DNA from: HK1 sp965220535
GTDB lineage: Bacteria; Pseudomonadota; Gammaproteobacteria; HK1
NCBI GenBank assembly: GCA_965220535.1
Contig: OZ244833.1
Location: 2,790,001-2,854,000 of the forward strand
Direction: 5' to 3'
DNA: 64,000 bases
In this document: positions 16,861-25,492 of the stretch, piece by piece
Layout: the number at the start of each line of letters is the position of its first letter
Position numbering within the stretch: the first letter of the stretch is position 1
Position numbers and translations under genes: made by a program
The notes under the pieces: model-generated
Databases searched by the model: none
Told to the model about the DNA's origin: nothing
The model's input: the letters and a program-made list of their open reading frames with translations, nothing else

Positions 16861-18543
16861 GTGAGCGATAACTCATCTGCGCATTCGGTGATCAAGGCCG
16901 ACTATGTCATCGCCGGAGCCGGGTCCGCCGGATGCGCCCTCGCCGCGCGCCTTAGCGAGGATCCGCGGCGACGCGTGATTCTGCTCGAAGCCGGGGGCAA
17001 GGATAGCAATCCTTGGATCCATATTCCGGTCGGCTATTTCAAGACCATGCACAACCCGGCGCTCGATTGGTGCTATCGCACGGAGCCCGAAGCCACCCTC
17101 AACGGTCGCAGTCTCGATTGGCCCCGCGGCAAGGTGCTCGGGGGATCGAGCTCGATCAACGGGCTGCTCTACGTGCGCGGCCAAGTGCAGGACTTCGATC
17201 ATTGGCGACAACTCGGCAACCGCGGTTGGTCCTTCGAGGATGTGCTGCCCTATTTCATCAAAGCCGAGGACCAAGAGCGCGGGGCAAACGAATGGCATGG
17301 CGTCGGCGGGCCGCTCGGGATCAGCGATATGCGTACCAGACGCGATGTCTGCGATGCCTTCATCGCCGGGGCGGGGGAGATCGGCATCCCGCGCAACGAC
17401 GATATCAACGCCGAGCAGCAAGAGGGCGCGGGGTATTTCCAGCTGACGACGCGTCATGGTCGTCGCTGCAGCGCCGCCCGGGGATATCTGCGTCAGGCCC
17501 GCCGCCGCCCCAATTTGCAGGTGATCACCCGGGCCCATGTCCATCGTGTCGAGCTGGAAGGAAAGCGGGCGGTCGGCGTGCGTTATTCCGTGGGCAACGA
17601 GATTCGCACGGCGCGGGCGCAAGCCGAGGTGATTTTATGCACCGGGGCCATCGGTTCGCCGCAGATCCTGCAACTTTCCGGGATCGGCCCGGCGCGGTTG
17701 CTTGCAGATCGGGGGATCGAGATCGCGCACGATCTTCCCGGGGTGGGGGAGAACTTGCAAGACCACCTGCAGTTCCGCTCGGTTTACCGCTGCACTCGTC
17801 CGACGCTCAACGACGAGGTCAACAATCCGCTGCGCAAAATGATGATCGGCCTTCGCTATATCGTCAACCGAAGCGGTCCCATGAGCATGGGGGCGAGCCA
17901 AGTCTATGTTTTTGCGCGCACTCGCCCGGAGCTCGCCACCCCGGACGTGCAATTCCATTTTCAGCCTTTGAGTGCCGACAAGCCGGGGGAAGGGCTGCAC
18001 CGCTACTCGGCGTTCACCGCCTCGGTTTGTCAGTTAAGGCCGGAGAGCCGGGGAAGCATCCGCATCAAGGATCCCGACCCCTTCGCCTACCCCGCGATCG
18101 AGCCGAATTATTTGACGACGGAGTTGGATCGGCAAACGGCGATCGCCGGGCTGCGCATGACGCGGGCCATCACCGAAAGCGCCGCGATGCGTCCCTTCGT
18201 CGCCGAGGAACTGCTTCCCGGATCGCAAGTGCAAAGCGACGACGAACTGCTGGCGGCGGCGCGGGATATCGCCCAGACGATCTACCACCCGGTCGGGACC
18301 TGTGCGATGGGCCCGAAGTCCGGGCCTTTGCCGAACCCGGTGGTGGACGAGGAGTTGCGGGTGCACGGGATCGACGCCTTGCGCGTGGTCGATGCCTCGG
18401 TGATGCCGGTGATCACCTCGGGCAATACCAACGCTCCGACGATCATGATCGCGGAAAAAGCCGCGGATATGATCCAAGCGCCGGCGAAGGGCGCCGGCGC
18501 GATCGATATCGCAGCCGGCGATCAAGCGATCAAGAGCGGATAA
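16861..18543 (+). CDS. GMC-family FAD-dependent oxidoreductase (choline dehydrogenase-like)
   Basis: Glucose-methanol-choline oxidoreductase, 560 residues. FAD-binding GAGSAG (19-24), GMC signature 1 in PRGKVLGGSSSINGLLY (about 89-105), signature 2 GAIGSPQILQLSGIGP (about 262-277) and the catalytic His in YHPVGTCAMG (about 478-487) followed by SGNTNAPT are all present. It oxidises an alcohol, with quinone or another acceptor taking the electrons. GTG at 16861 is the likely start, with AAGGGT 10 bases upstream. No betaine-aldehyde dehydrogenase is adjacent, so choline specificity is not supported; medium-chain or polyethylene-glycol-type alcohols are equally possible. Confidence 0.9.
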   Translation: MSDNSSAHSVIKADYVIAGAGSAGCALAARLSEDPRRRVILLEAGGKDSNPWIHIPVGYFKTMHNPALDWCYRTEPEATLNGRSLDWPRGKVLGGSSSINGLLYVRGQVQDFDHWRQLGNRGWSFEDVLPYFIKAEDQERGANEWHGVGGPLGISDMRTRRDVCDAFIAGAGEIGIPRNDDINAEQQEGAGYFQLTTRHGRRCSAARGYLRQARRRPNLQVITRAHVHRVELEGKRAVGVRYSVGNEIRTARAQAEVILCTGAIGSPQILQLSGIGPARLLADRGIEIAHDLPGVGENLQDHLQFRSVYRCTRPTLNDEVNNPLRKMMIGLRYIVNRSGPMSMGASQVYVFARTRPELATPDVQFHFQPLSADKPGEGLHRYSAFTASVCQLRPESRGSIRIKDPDPFAYPAIEPNYLTTELDRQTAIAGLRMTRAITESAAMRPFVAEELLPGSQVQSDDELLAAARDIAQTIYHPVGTCAMGPKSGPLPNPVVDEELRVHGIDALRVVDASVMPVITSGNTNAPTIMIAEKAADMIQAPAKGAGAIDIAAGDQAIKSG

Positions 18544-18964
18544 GAGCGAGATCGAAGCGCCATCGAAGTGCCATCGAAGCGCCGAGGGGATCTTCGTCGC
18601 CTCGGTTTCGATCGAGACCTTCGAGCCATCGTTCCCGCGCCTCGAGCGGCTCGCGGTGCAGTCAAAGAGCGATCCGGGCGATTCGGCCAAGCATCGAGCG
18701 AATCCGATCCGCGGCCGATTTTCGATGTCTTGCAGCCAAGTCAAGCGGTGTTTCGCCCTTCGCGTCTTCGGTCGATCGGTCGGCTCCCTTCGCGAGCGGC
18801 CGCTGCGCTATTCCTCGCATTGGCAAGCGGCGAGCGGCGGCGTACCGCAATCCATCGAGCCGTCGCTTTTAGGTCCCTTTCTTCGGATGCTCTCTTAGGA
18901 CGCTCGAAGGGCAGCCGCGCCGATATTCGCCTTGCGCCTTTATCGGCCTTCGCCGCCGGGGCGA
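18544..18964. other. spacer with a possible ankyrin remnant
   Basis: Between the GMC gene and a decarboxylase-like gene. Apart from a short ankyrin-like frame on the minus strand (18662-18850) there is no recognisable gene. Short direct repeats (ATCGAAGCGCC / ATCGAAGTGCC) occur near 18550-18580. Confidence 0.45.
18662..18850 (-). pseudogene. single ankyrin-repeat remnant
   Basis: The minus strand encodes about 60 residues with LAKGADRSTEDAKGETPLDL, which fits one ankyrin repeat plus the start of the next. There is no ATG at its start, the upstream frame is closed by TAA, and adjacent frames carry no further repeats. It is probably the tail of a lost ankyrin gene. Support is motif-level only. 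Confidence 0.35.
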
Positions 18965-19342
18965 TCAATCCTTCGTTTCGTCGAGGACGCGACGGGCGAT
19001 GCGGAAACTCTCGATCCCCGCAGGGATGCCGCAGTAGATCGCGATCTGATGCAGGACATCCTTGAGTTCGTCGCGACTGACGCCGTTGCGGATCGCGCCC
19101 CGGAAATGGAGTTCGAATTCATGGCTGCGGCCCAAGGCCGCGAGCATGCCGAGATTGAGGATGCTGCGCTGCTTGCGGTCGAGGTGGGGGCTGCCCCAGA
19201 CCTCACCCCAGCAATATTCGGTGACGAGATTTTGAAAATCCCGATTGAAATCGTCGGCGCCTTCGATGGCCCGCTCGACGTGCTCCTTGCCGAGCACTTC
19301 CTTGCGAATGCCGAGCCCGGTTTCATAACGCTTTTTGTCCAT
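18965..19342 (-). CDS. carboxymuconolactone decarboxylase-family protein
   Basis: A 125-residue protein of the CMD/AhpD-like family, close to PcaC in length and pattern (YETGLGIRKEVLG at 5-17, YCWGEVWGSPHLD near 43-55, HEFELHFRGAIRNG near 75-88, and the C-terminal YCGIPAG). In the protocatechuate pathway PcaC decarboxylates 4-carboxymuconolactone; many homologues act in other ring-cleavage or peroxide-related roles. The CxxC of AhpD is absent. The ATG at 19342 has GGAG about 9 bases upstream. No other protocatechuate genes are nearby. Confidence 0.85.
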   Translation of the reverse strand: MDKKRYETGLGIRKEVLGKEHVERAIEGADDFNRDFQNLVTEYCWGEVWGSPHLDRKQRSILNLGMLAALGRSHEFELHFRGAIRNGVSRDELKDVLHQIAIYCGIPAGIESFRIARRVLDETKD

Positions 19343-19490
19343 CGGTGGGTCTCCAAAAAGCAAAGGGTTTTCCAAAGGATAGAAGACAAGTGATCGAAGA
19401 CGAGGGCTTCGACAATCCCGCCCGAGCCATGCTTGCCTTCGAAAGGGGGGGATGCGCTCCTCGTTTTCGTCCCCTTTCCCTCGTCGCTTT

Positions 19491-20282
19491 TTACCAATCG
19501 TTGCGCAGTTCGCGCAGTTTGAGGAAGACGGTTTCGGGATCCGGATCGGCTTTCAGATCGGGAAAGACCTCGTGCAATTTCGCGATCAGGGTGGGGTTTT
19601 CCAAGCGGAAGAAGGTGTTGACTTCCCGCTCCAAAGCCAAGGTCGAGACAAGGGCGTTTTCCGGTCCGGTGGCTTCGACTTCTCGCAGCAGACTTCGGGC
19701 CCTCGGATTGTCCGGCTCCCGATCCAGCGTGAACTTCAGATTGTTCTCCCAGTAGTCGTGGCCGGGATAGATGCGGGTATCGTCCGGCAACTGCACGAGC
19801 TGACGGACAAAGCTTTGATAGAGCTCGCGCGGATGTCCCCCGTTATGGCAATTCCCGGCGCCGGCATTGAACAGGGTGTCGCCGCAAAAGAGCGCCGGGG
19901 GGTCGGTATGGGAAAAAAGGCAGATATGGCTCATCGTATGCCCCGGGGTATCGAGCGCTTGGAGCTCGACGCTGCGGCCGACCTTGACCTTGTCCCCGGC
20001 TTCGAGCCCTCGATCCATCATCGGGATGCGGTCGCCGGCGCCTTTGTGAGCGATGATCCTAGCCCCCGTCGCCTCGACCATCGCCGGGTTGCCCCCGATA
20101 TGATCCCCGTGCTCGTGGGTATTGAGTATTTGGGTGATCTCCCAGCCGCGGCTTTTCGCCAACGCCAAGCATTTGCGATGATCCAAAGGGTCTATCGCCA
20201 GCGCCTCCCCCGTTTCCGGGCAGGCGATCAGGTAGTTGAAATTGCGCCAGGCATTGGCGGTCCAGATCTGTTCGACAATCAC
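19491..20282 (-). CDS. hydroxyacylglutathione hydrolase-like metallo-hydrolase (glyoxalase II type)
   Basis: Metallo-beta-lactamase fold protein of 263 residues. Metal ligands: THEHGDHIGG (about 55-64), the His in DTPGHTMSH (about 110-118), GDTLF (about 133-137) and the His in YPGHDYWENNLKF (about 170-182). The arrangement and C-terminal helical tail match GloB, which hydrolyses S-lactoylglutathione; the GloB turn before the third block reads NAGAGNCHNGG here, so a related thioester may be the substrate. GTG start at 20282 with GGAG 7 bases upstream. Confidence 0.85.
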   Translation of the reverse strand: MIVEQIWTANAWRNFNYLIACPETGEALAIDPLDHRKCLALAKSRGWEITQILNTHEHGDHIGGNPAMVEATGARIIAHKGAGDRIPMMDRGLEAGDKVKVGRSVELQALDTPGHTMSHICLFSHTDPPALFCGDTLFNAGAGNCHNGGHPRELYQSFVRQLVQLPDDTRIYPGHDYWENNLKFTLDREPDNPRARSLLREVEATGPENALVSTLALEREVNTFFRLENPTLIAKLHEVFPDLKADPDPETVFLKLRELRNDW

Positions 20283-20831
20283 GGCGTCGCTCCGAAAAGG
20301 GTCGGTACCAAGGAAACCGGCACCAAGGAAATCGGTACCAAGGGAAGAAGGAGATCGCGCAAAGGGCCGCTACCCTCCTCATCGCCCTTCGCCGACGGCA
20401 TCGATGCGCTTTTTCGATCGCCCCTTCGACCGCCCGCCGTCGGCGAGGACGCGAAGGAGAAGAATAACGGCCCGGAAGAACAAGAGTGCGCAAAACCCTT
20501 CCAAGGGCGATGCTCGCCCGCCAAGCGTTTTTCGTCTTCCCCCGAAGCTTTCGACGAAGACTCGACGAGAATCCCCTTTTCGATCGAAAGCCGTACACTT
20601 GAAGTTCGAATCCCTCGTCGGCGTTTTTTCTTTGCGTATTCGAATCCCGCCGACATCGGCGTAAAGGATTGCAACGAATCCGTAACACGAAAAAGTTACT
20701 ATGACCCCCGATCGATCGACAAGCGGCGAGCGACTCGGTATGAGATCCTATTGGACTTCGGTGCCGAGAGTCGATCCTCCTCGTCTTGAACGGCGAAAGA
20801 TAAAGACATGCAACGCAAGGAAGAGCCTTCG
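20283..20831. other. 549-bp spacer without gene
   Basis: Divergent spacer between the metallo-hydrolase and the molybdopterin enzyme. It holds a 15-bp tandem repeat next to the metallo-hydrolase start and otherwise no recognisable gene. Promoters for both genes should be here; no clear consensus pair is visible. Confidence 0.5.
20302..20346. repeat. 15-bp tandem repeat (x3)
   Basis: Three units of TCGGTACCAAGGAAA with one or two changes each, starting 20 bases upstream of the GTG of the metallo-hydrolase gene, so copy-number change could affect its 5' leader. Confidence 0.85.
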
Positions 20832-22925
20832 ATGCCGACCATGGAAGCCGTTTCGGAGCACCGCCACAGCGTTTGCCCCCACGATTGTCCCTCCACTTGT
20901 GCATTGGAAGTGGAGGTGCTCGACAACGGTCGCATCGGCAAAGTGCGCGGAGCGAAGGATCATTCCTATACCGCCGGGGTGATATGCAGCAAGGTGGCTC
21001 GCTACGCCGAGCGGATCCACCATCGGGATCGGTTGACGGTTCCGCTTCGCCGTACCGGGGACAAGGGTCGGCGGGACGGCTTCGAGGCGATCGACTGGGA
21101 AGACGCCCTCGATATCGTGGCCGAGAAACTCCTGCTGATCGAGCGGGAATACGGCTCCGAGGCTATTTGGCCCTACTACTACGCCGGTACCATGGGCTTG
21201 GTGATGCGAGACGGGATCAACCGGCTGCGTCATGTCAAGCGTTATAGCGGCCAGCATTCGACGATCTGCGTTACCTTGGCGTGGAACGGCTTTGTCGCCG
21301 GCACCGGGCGCTTGGCCGGAAGCGACCCGCGCGAAATGGCGCATTCGGATCTGGTGGTGATCTGGGGCACCAACGCCGCCTCGACCCAAGTCAATGTCAT
21401 GACCCATGCGTTGCAGGCGAGGCGCGATCGCAATGCCCGCATCGTGGTGATCGATACCTACCGCAACGCGACCGCGAAACAGGCGGATCTTTTCGTTTGC
21501 GTTCGCCCGGGGACCGACGGGGCCTTGGCCTGCGCGCTGATGCACCTTCTCTTTCGCAACGGCCATGCCGACCGCGAATATCTGGCGCGGCATACGGATT
21601 GCCCCGACGCCCTCGAGCGACATCTGGCGAGTCGCACCCCGAAATGGGCGCAGTCGATCACCGGAGTGCCGGAGCGGACCATCGAGGAACTGGCGCAGAT
21701 GATCGGGACCACGCCGCGGACTTATCTGCGCTTGGGCTACGGTTTTTGTCGCCAACGCAATGGGGCGGTCAATATGCATGCGGCGACCTCGATCGCCGCC
21801 GTCACCGGCGCTTGGCGGCACCTCGGCGGCGGGGCTTTTCATAATAACGGGGCCGTCTATCACTGGGACAAGACCATGATCGAGGGGCTCGATGCCATCG
21901 ACCCCTCCATCCGCGTGCTCGACCAATCCCGGATCGGGGCGATTTTGGAAGGGGATGCGCAAGATATCGCCGACGGCCCGCCGGTGAAGGCGCTTTTGGT
22001 CCAAGGCACGAATCCGATGATGGTCGCGCCGGAATACGAGCGGGTGCGGCGGGGTTTCGCCCGCGACGATCTCTTCGTCTGCGTGCACGAGCAGTTCATG
22101 ACCGAAACTGCCGCTTGCGCGGATATCGTCCTCCCGGCGACGATGTTCTTGGAGCATGACGATATCTATCAGGCGGGAGGACATCAGCACATCCTCTCGG
22201 GACCGAAGGTGATCGATCCCCCGGCGGGTTGTCGCAGCAACCACGAGGTGATCTGCGCTCTGGCCCGGCGTTTGGGAGCCGAGCATCCGGGTTTTTCGAT
22301 GAGCCCGCGCGAGTTGATCGACCATACCCTCGAGGCTTCGGGTTGGAAGGGAATCGAAGCCCTCGACACCGATCGCTGGATCGATTGCCAACCCTCCTTC
22401 GACAAGGCGCATTATGTCGAGGGTTTTGCCCATGCGGACGGCAAATACCGCTTCGCCCCCCAATGGACGGCCTTCGAGCCCGAGGGTTTCGCGGATCGCG
22501 AATTGCTGGAATCGATGCCCCGTCTTCCCGATCATTGGGAGGTGATCGAGGAAGCCACCGACGAGATGCCCTATCGTTTGGTTACCGCTCCCGCCCGGCA
22601 TTATCTGAACTCGACATTCACCCAAAGCCCGAGTTCGATCCGCCGCGAGGGATATCCGAGGGTGATGATCCATCCCGAGGATGCCAAGGATCTCGGGGTC
22701 GACGACGGGGATCGGGTACGCATCGGGAATCGACGCGGCAATCTCGTCGTTCGCACCGAATGTTTCGAAGGGCTGCAAAGAGGGGTGACGGTGATCGAGG
22801 GTCTTTGGCCCAACGAGTCCTTCGAAGAGGGCAAGGGCGTCAATGTGCTCACAGGTGCGGATGCCGCGGCGCCGACCGGCGGCTGTGCATTTCACGACAA
22901 TCGGGTTTGGATTCGGGCGGAGTGA
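20832..22925 (+). CDS. molybdopterin-dependent oxidoreductase (formate dehydrogenase/BisC-like)
   Basis: A 697-residue catalytic subunit of the DMSO-reductase family. The N-terminus has a [4Fe-4S] motif, CPHDCPSTC plus the Cys in GVICSK. Typical family blocks follow (RYSGQHSTIC, LVVIWGTNAAST, NPMMVAPEY, DIVLPATMFLEHDD) and a C-terminal molybdopterin-dinucleotide-binding barrel (HPEDAKDLGVDDGDRVRI). No Tat signal is visible, so it is cytoplasmic. The ATG at 20832 has AAGGAAG 8-10 bases upstream; an in-frame ATG at 20808 would add eight residues. No electron-transfer subunit is adjacent; the neighbour downstream is a permease. The substrate is unknown. Confidence 0.88.
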   Translation: MPTMEAVSEHRHSVCPHDCPSTCALEVEVLDNGRIGKVRGAKDHSYTAGVICSKVARYAERIHHRDRLTVPLRRTGDKGRRDGFEAIDWEDALDIVAEKLLLIEREYGSEAIWPYYYAGTMGLVMRDGINRLRHVKRYSGQHSTICVTLAWNGFVAGTGRLAGSDPREMAHSDLVVIWGTNAASTQVNVMTHALQARRDRNARIVVIDTYRNATAKQADLFVCVRPGTDGALACALMHLLFRNGHADREYLARHTDCPDALERHLASRTPKWAQSITGVPERTIEELAQMIGTTPRTYLRLGYGFCRQRNGAVNMHAATSIAAVTGAWRHLGGGAFHNNGAVYHWDKTMIEGLDAIDPSIRVLDQSRIGAILEGDAQDIADGPPVKALLVQGTNPMMVAPEYERVRRGFARDDLFVCVHEQFMTETAACADIVLPATMFLEHDDIYQAGGHQHILSGPKVIDPPAGCRSNHEVICALARRLGAEHPGFSMSPRELIDHTLEASGWKGIEALDTDRWIDCQPSFDKAHYVEGFAHADGKYRFAPQWTAFEPEGFADRELLESMPRLPDHWEVIEEATDEMPYRLVTAPARHYLNSTFTQSPSSIRREGYPRVMIHPEDAKDLGVDDGDRVRIGNRRGNLVVRTECFEGLQRGVTVIEGLWPNESFEEGKGVNVLTGADAAAPTGGCAFHDNRVWIRAE

Positions 22926-23024
22926 AGCGCGACTCTTGAATCGCGCTTTGCGCTTCGAAAAACGACTGATCCCCGACGAATCCCGACAAATCCCCGACAA
23001 GCCCCGCGACCAGGATAGACCGCG

Positions 23025-24125
23025 ATGAAACCGATGAATGCCATTTCGCCGCCCCGCTTTCCCCGCTTGCTGCGCACCGTCGCCGGCACTGCGGGAAACC
23101 GGCTCTTGGCGCTGTTCAAAGACCGCGTGGTTTTGGCCTTCCTCCTCGCATTGTCGGCGGTGGCGGTGGTCGATATCGTCGAAGATACCCGACAGCTCCC
23201 CGATAGCCTCGTTTTCGTCGGCGATGCGTTGCTCGGCATCGCTCCCTTCTTGCTCTTGGCGGTGTTCATCTCCGCCTATGCCTCCGCCAGCGGTGCGGAC
23301 CGGCTGATCGCCCGGGCTTTTTCCGGAAGCCCGGGGCGTACGGTGATACTCGCCTCGTTCATGGGAGCGCTTTCCCCCTTTTGTTCTTGCGGGGTGATCC
23401 CCTTGATCGCCGCCATGCTTCGGGCCGGGGTGCCGATGGCCCCGGTCATGGCCTTTTGGTTGGCATCGCCGGTCATGGATCCGGAGATGTTCTTGCTGAC
23501 CGTTGCCGGGATAGGAATGGGCTTTGCCGTCGCCAAGACGCTTGCGGGGGTCGCGCTGGGCTTGATCGGCGGCCTTGCGGTGTTGGGGGTCGAGCGCCTC
23601 GGGGGCATGCGCGATCCCTTGGCCGGAGAGGCGAGGGGAGGCTGCGCCGTCCAGTCTTTCGTTCCCGGATCGCCGATCGAGGTGCACTGGCGCTTGTGGG
23701 AGGATGCCGCCCGCCGCGAGCGTTTCTTGCGGGATTCGTTGCGAACCGGCCTGTTTTTGGGCAAATGGCTCTCCGTGGCCTTCTTGGCCGAGAGCCTGAT
23801 GCTGGCTTGGGTGCCGGCGGAATCGGTGGCGCAGGTGGTCGGGGGAGAGGGTGCGCTGACCATCGCCTTGTCCGCGGTGGTCGGAGCGCCCACCTACCTC
23901 AACGGCTACGCCGGGATTCCGTTGATTTCCGGCCTGCTCGAAATAGGGATGTCCGGCGGCGCGGCGTTGGCTTTCGCCACCGCGGGGGCGGTATCGTCGA
24001 TCCCGGCGGCGATCGCGGTCTGGGCCCTGGTGCGGCGCAGCGTCTTCGTCCTCTATATCGGCTTGGGTCTTTTCGGGGCGATCCTTTCGGGCTATGTCTA
24101 TCAGCTCGTCGGGGCGCCGATCTAG
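23025..24125 (+). CDS. DUF318/YraQ-ArsP-family permease
   Basis: A 366-residue polytopic membrane protein of the permease family that includes ArsP and YraQ. It has eight or more hydrophobic segments, the family motif SPFCSCGVIPL with C120 and C122, a central SPVMDPEMF block, and the duplicated GAPTYLNGYAGIPL block in the second half. ArsP members export organoarsenicals, but other substrates are known or suspected for the family. The ATG has a weak AGGAT upstream. It follows the molybdopterin enzyme by 99 bp on the same strand, so co-transcription is possible. Confidence 0.82.
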   Translation: MKPMNAISPPRFPRLLRTVAGTAGNRLLALFKDRVVLAFLLALSAVAVVDIVEDTRQLPDSLVFVGDALLGIAPFLLLAVFISAYASASGADRLIARAFSGSPGRTVILASFMGALSPFCSCGVIPLIAAMLRAGVPMAPVMAFWLASPVMDPEMFLLTVAGIGMGFAVAKTLAGVALGLIGGLAVLGVERLGGMRDPLAGEARGGCAVQSFVPGSPIEVHWRLWEDAARRERFLRDSLRTGLFLGKWLSVAFLAESLMLAWVPAESVAQVVGGEGALTIALSAVVGAPTYLNGYAGIPLISGLLEIGMSGGAALAFATAGAVSSIPAAIAVWALVRRSVFVLYIGLGLFGAILSGYVYQLVGAPI

Positions 24126-24210
24126 GATCGGGCCTTATCCGCCCGAGCGAAAAGCGAAAGGCGGCCTTCGACCGGCGCGGGATCGGGCAATCGCCGAGAT
24201 AGACGAAACA

Positions 24211-24267
24211 GACTCGGACAAAAAGCAAAAAGCCGCCCTCGATTTCCAAAGGTCGAAGGCGGCTTCG
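24211..24267 (-). terminator. duplicated intrinsic terminator, distal copy
   Basis: Inverted repeat GCCGCC..TCGA / TCGAAGGCGGC with a short loop. Read on the minus strand it is followed by TTTTTGCTTTTTG. This copy is about 85% identical to 24528-24584 and ends the decayed 3' copy of the lipoprotein gene. It could also lie under the plus-strand permease transcript. Confidence 0.65.
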
Positions 24268-24326
24268 TCGTTTGGCCTCGTTGTCGTTCGTGATACATGA
24301 CAAGCGGATTCGCTTTTCTCCGATCG

Positions 24327-24445
24327 ACCCTTTCGGGCGATCTTCTTAATCCCCGCCTTTGTCTCGGCAGGCGATTTCGTCGTTGTTCCTCTCGATTGCC
24401 GAAGGGTCACCGTGTGGTTGTATTCACGGCAGGTTCCGCCCTCGG
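24327..24445 (-). pseudogene. truncated 3' copy of the surface-antigen lipoprotein gene
   Basis: About 120 bases resemble the 3' end of the gene at 24681-25184 (24327 aligns with 24681). The minus strand still reads CREYNHTV, then changes frame and character. Only the last domain is represented and no start exists. Together with the terminator at 24211-24267 it forms a duplicate of the gene end plus terminator. Confidence 0.75.
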
Positions 24446-24527
24446 TCGTTTGGCCGAAGGCGAACGACCCATCGCCCCGCCTTCGACCACCGGTGCGGGA
24501 TCGAACGATAGCCTAGACGGACGAAAA

Positions 24528-24584
24528 GACTCGGACAAAAAGCAAAAAGCCGCCTTCGACTGCCAAAGGTCGAAGGCGGCTTCG
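24528..24584 (-). terminator. intrinsic terminator of the lipoprotein gene
   Basis: Perfect 12-bp stem GCCGCCTTCGAC / GTCGAAGGCGGC with an 8-base loop (24549-24580). On the minus strand it is followed by TTTTTGCTTTTTG. It lies about 100 bases downstream of the lipoprotein stop codon. Confidence 0.8.
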
Positions 24585-24680
24585 CTGTCTTGCTCATTGT
24601 CTCAACTTGTCTCAAGTTGCCTCGAGTTGCCTCGAGTCGTCTTGAGGGACAGGCGACGAGCGGGCTCGCTTTTTCTGCGC

Positions 24681-25184
24681 TCAGCCCTGTTGGACGATCT
24701 TCCAATCCCCGTTGCTGTCTCGGCAGGCGGTTCCGTAGGCTTGTTCCTCTCGGTTGCCGATCATCACCGTGTGGTTGTATTCACGGCAGGTTTTCCCGCG
24801 GGTGTCCTTGCCTTGGCGGACGATCCTCACCCGTCCTTGCGCGGCCCCGCCGGTGTTGTTCGGGTTCTCCCAAGTGATCGACCTTCCGACCCGCGCGGTA
24901 TCGAGGGCGGTGCGGGTGGCGTTATCCGCTTGGCGACGCGAATTCGCATCGAGGCTGCTCCCGATCTCGCGGCCGATGCTGGCCCCGATCACCGCCCCCA
25001 AAGCGGTGGCTGCGGTATTGCCGCTTCCCTTGCCGAATTTGTTTCCGATCACCGCTCCGGCGACGCCGCCCAAAATCGTGCCCGTGGTCTCGTTCTGGGT
25101 CATATTGCAGCCGGAAAGCGAAACGAGCCCCGCCACCGCCAAGGCGACGACGAACCGGCGACTTTGAAAAATGCGATAAAACAT
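24681..25184 (-). CDS. 17-kDa surface-antigen-type lipoprotein (glycine zipper)
   Basis: A 167-residue outer-membrane-type lipoprotein. The signal peptide ends in a lipobox LSGC with C26. Residues about 34-75 are a glycine-zipper 2TM segment (GTILGGVAGAVIG, GAVIGASIGREIG). The C-terminal half is the 'surface antigen' domain of the rickettsial 17-kDa protein family (WENPNNTGGAAQGRV, CREYNHTVMIG, YGTACRDSNGDWKIV). The role is probably envelope structure. AAGGAG lies 8 bases before the ATG at 25184, which decides the start. Downstream there is an intrinsic terminator and a partial duplicate of its own 3' end. Confidence 0.9.
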   Translation of the reverse strand: MFYRIFQSRRFVVALAVAGLVSLSGCNMTQNETTGTILGGVAGAVIGNKFGKGSGNTAATALGAVIGASIGREIGSSLDANSRRQADNATRTALDTARVGRSITWENPNNTGGAAQGRVRIVRQGKDTRGKTCREYNHTVMIGNREEQAYGTACRDSNGDWKIVQQG

Positions 25185-25492
25185 CACGATTCTCCTTGAT
25201 TGATACTGGCGAAATGAAAAGCGGCGACGCAAAGCGATAGATAGATGTGTCGATGGATGATAAAGAAATCCTTTCGGAAATGCTTCGATCAAAGTCCGAG
25301 CAAAAACCGAGCGAAATTATAGCCCGATATTTTATCGCCCGATATCTCGGCCCGTCGGCAAAGCGGCCGACTCGACGAAAGAACTTTTCGCTCCTCGACC
25401 GAGAGACGAAGAGACGCCAAAGCCCCTTTCGGCGGGGGCAAAAAGCGTGCGTATCGATCCCGTTTTTGCAAGATCGAGGCCAAGCCCGAGGG
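25185..25492. other. spacer upstream of the lipoprotein gene
   Basis: Lower in GC than the surroundings. It probably holds the lipoprotein promoter (a TATAAT on the minus strand at 25316-25321) and a direct repeat of TCGCCCGATAT-type sequence near 25320-25345. No gene is seen. Confidence 0.5.
25316..25321 (-). promoter_or_regulatory. candidate -10 box of the lipoprotein gene
   Basis: Perfect TATAAT on the minus strand, 132 bases upstream of the lipoprotein ATG in an AT-rich stretch. There is no good -35 match 16-18 bases upstream, so the assignment is tentative. Confidence 0.35.

Noticed and set aside
19452..20789. A 445-residue plus-strand frame covering the metallo-hydrolase gene
   Set aside because: It is antisense to a clear metallo-beta-lactamase-fold gene and shows no family features.
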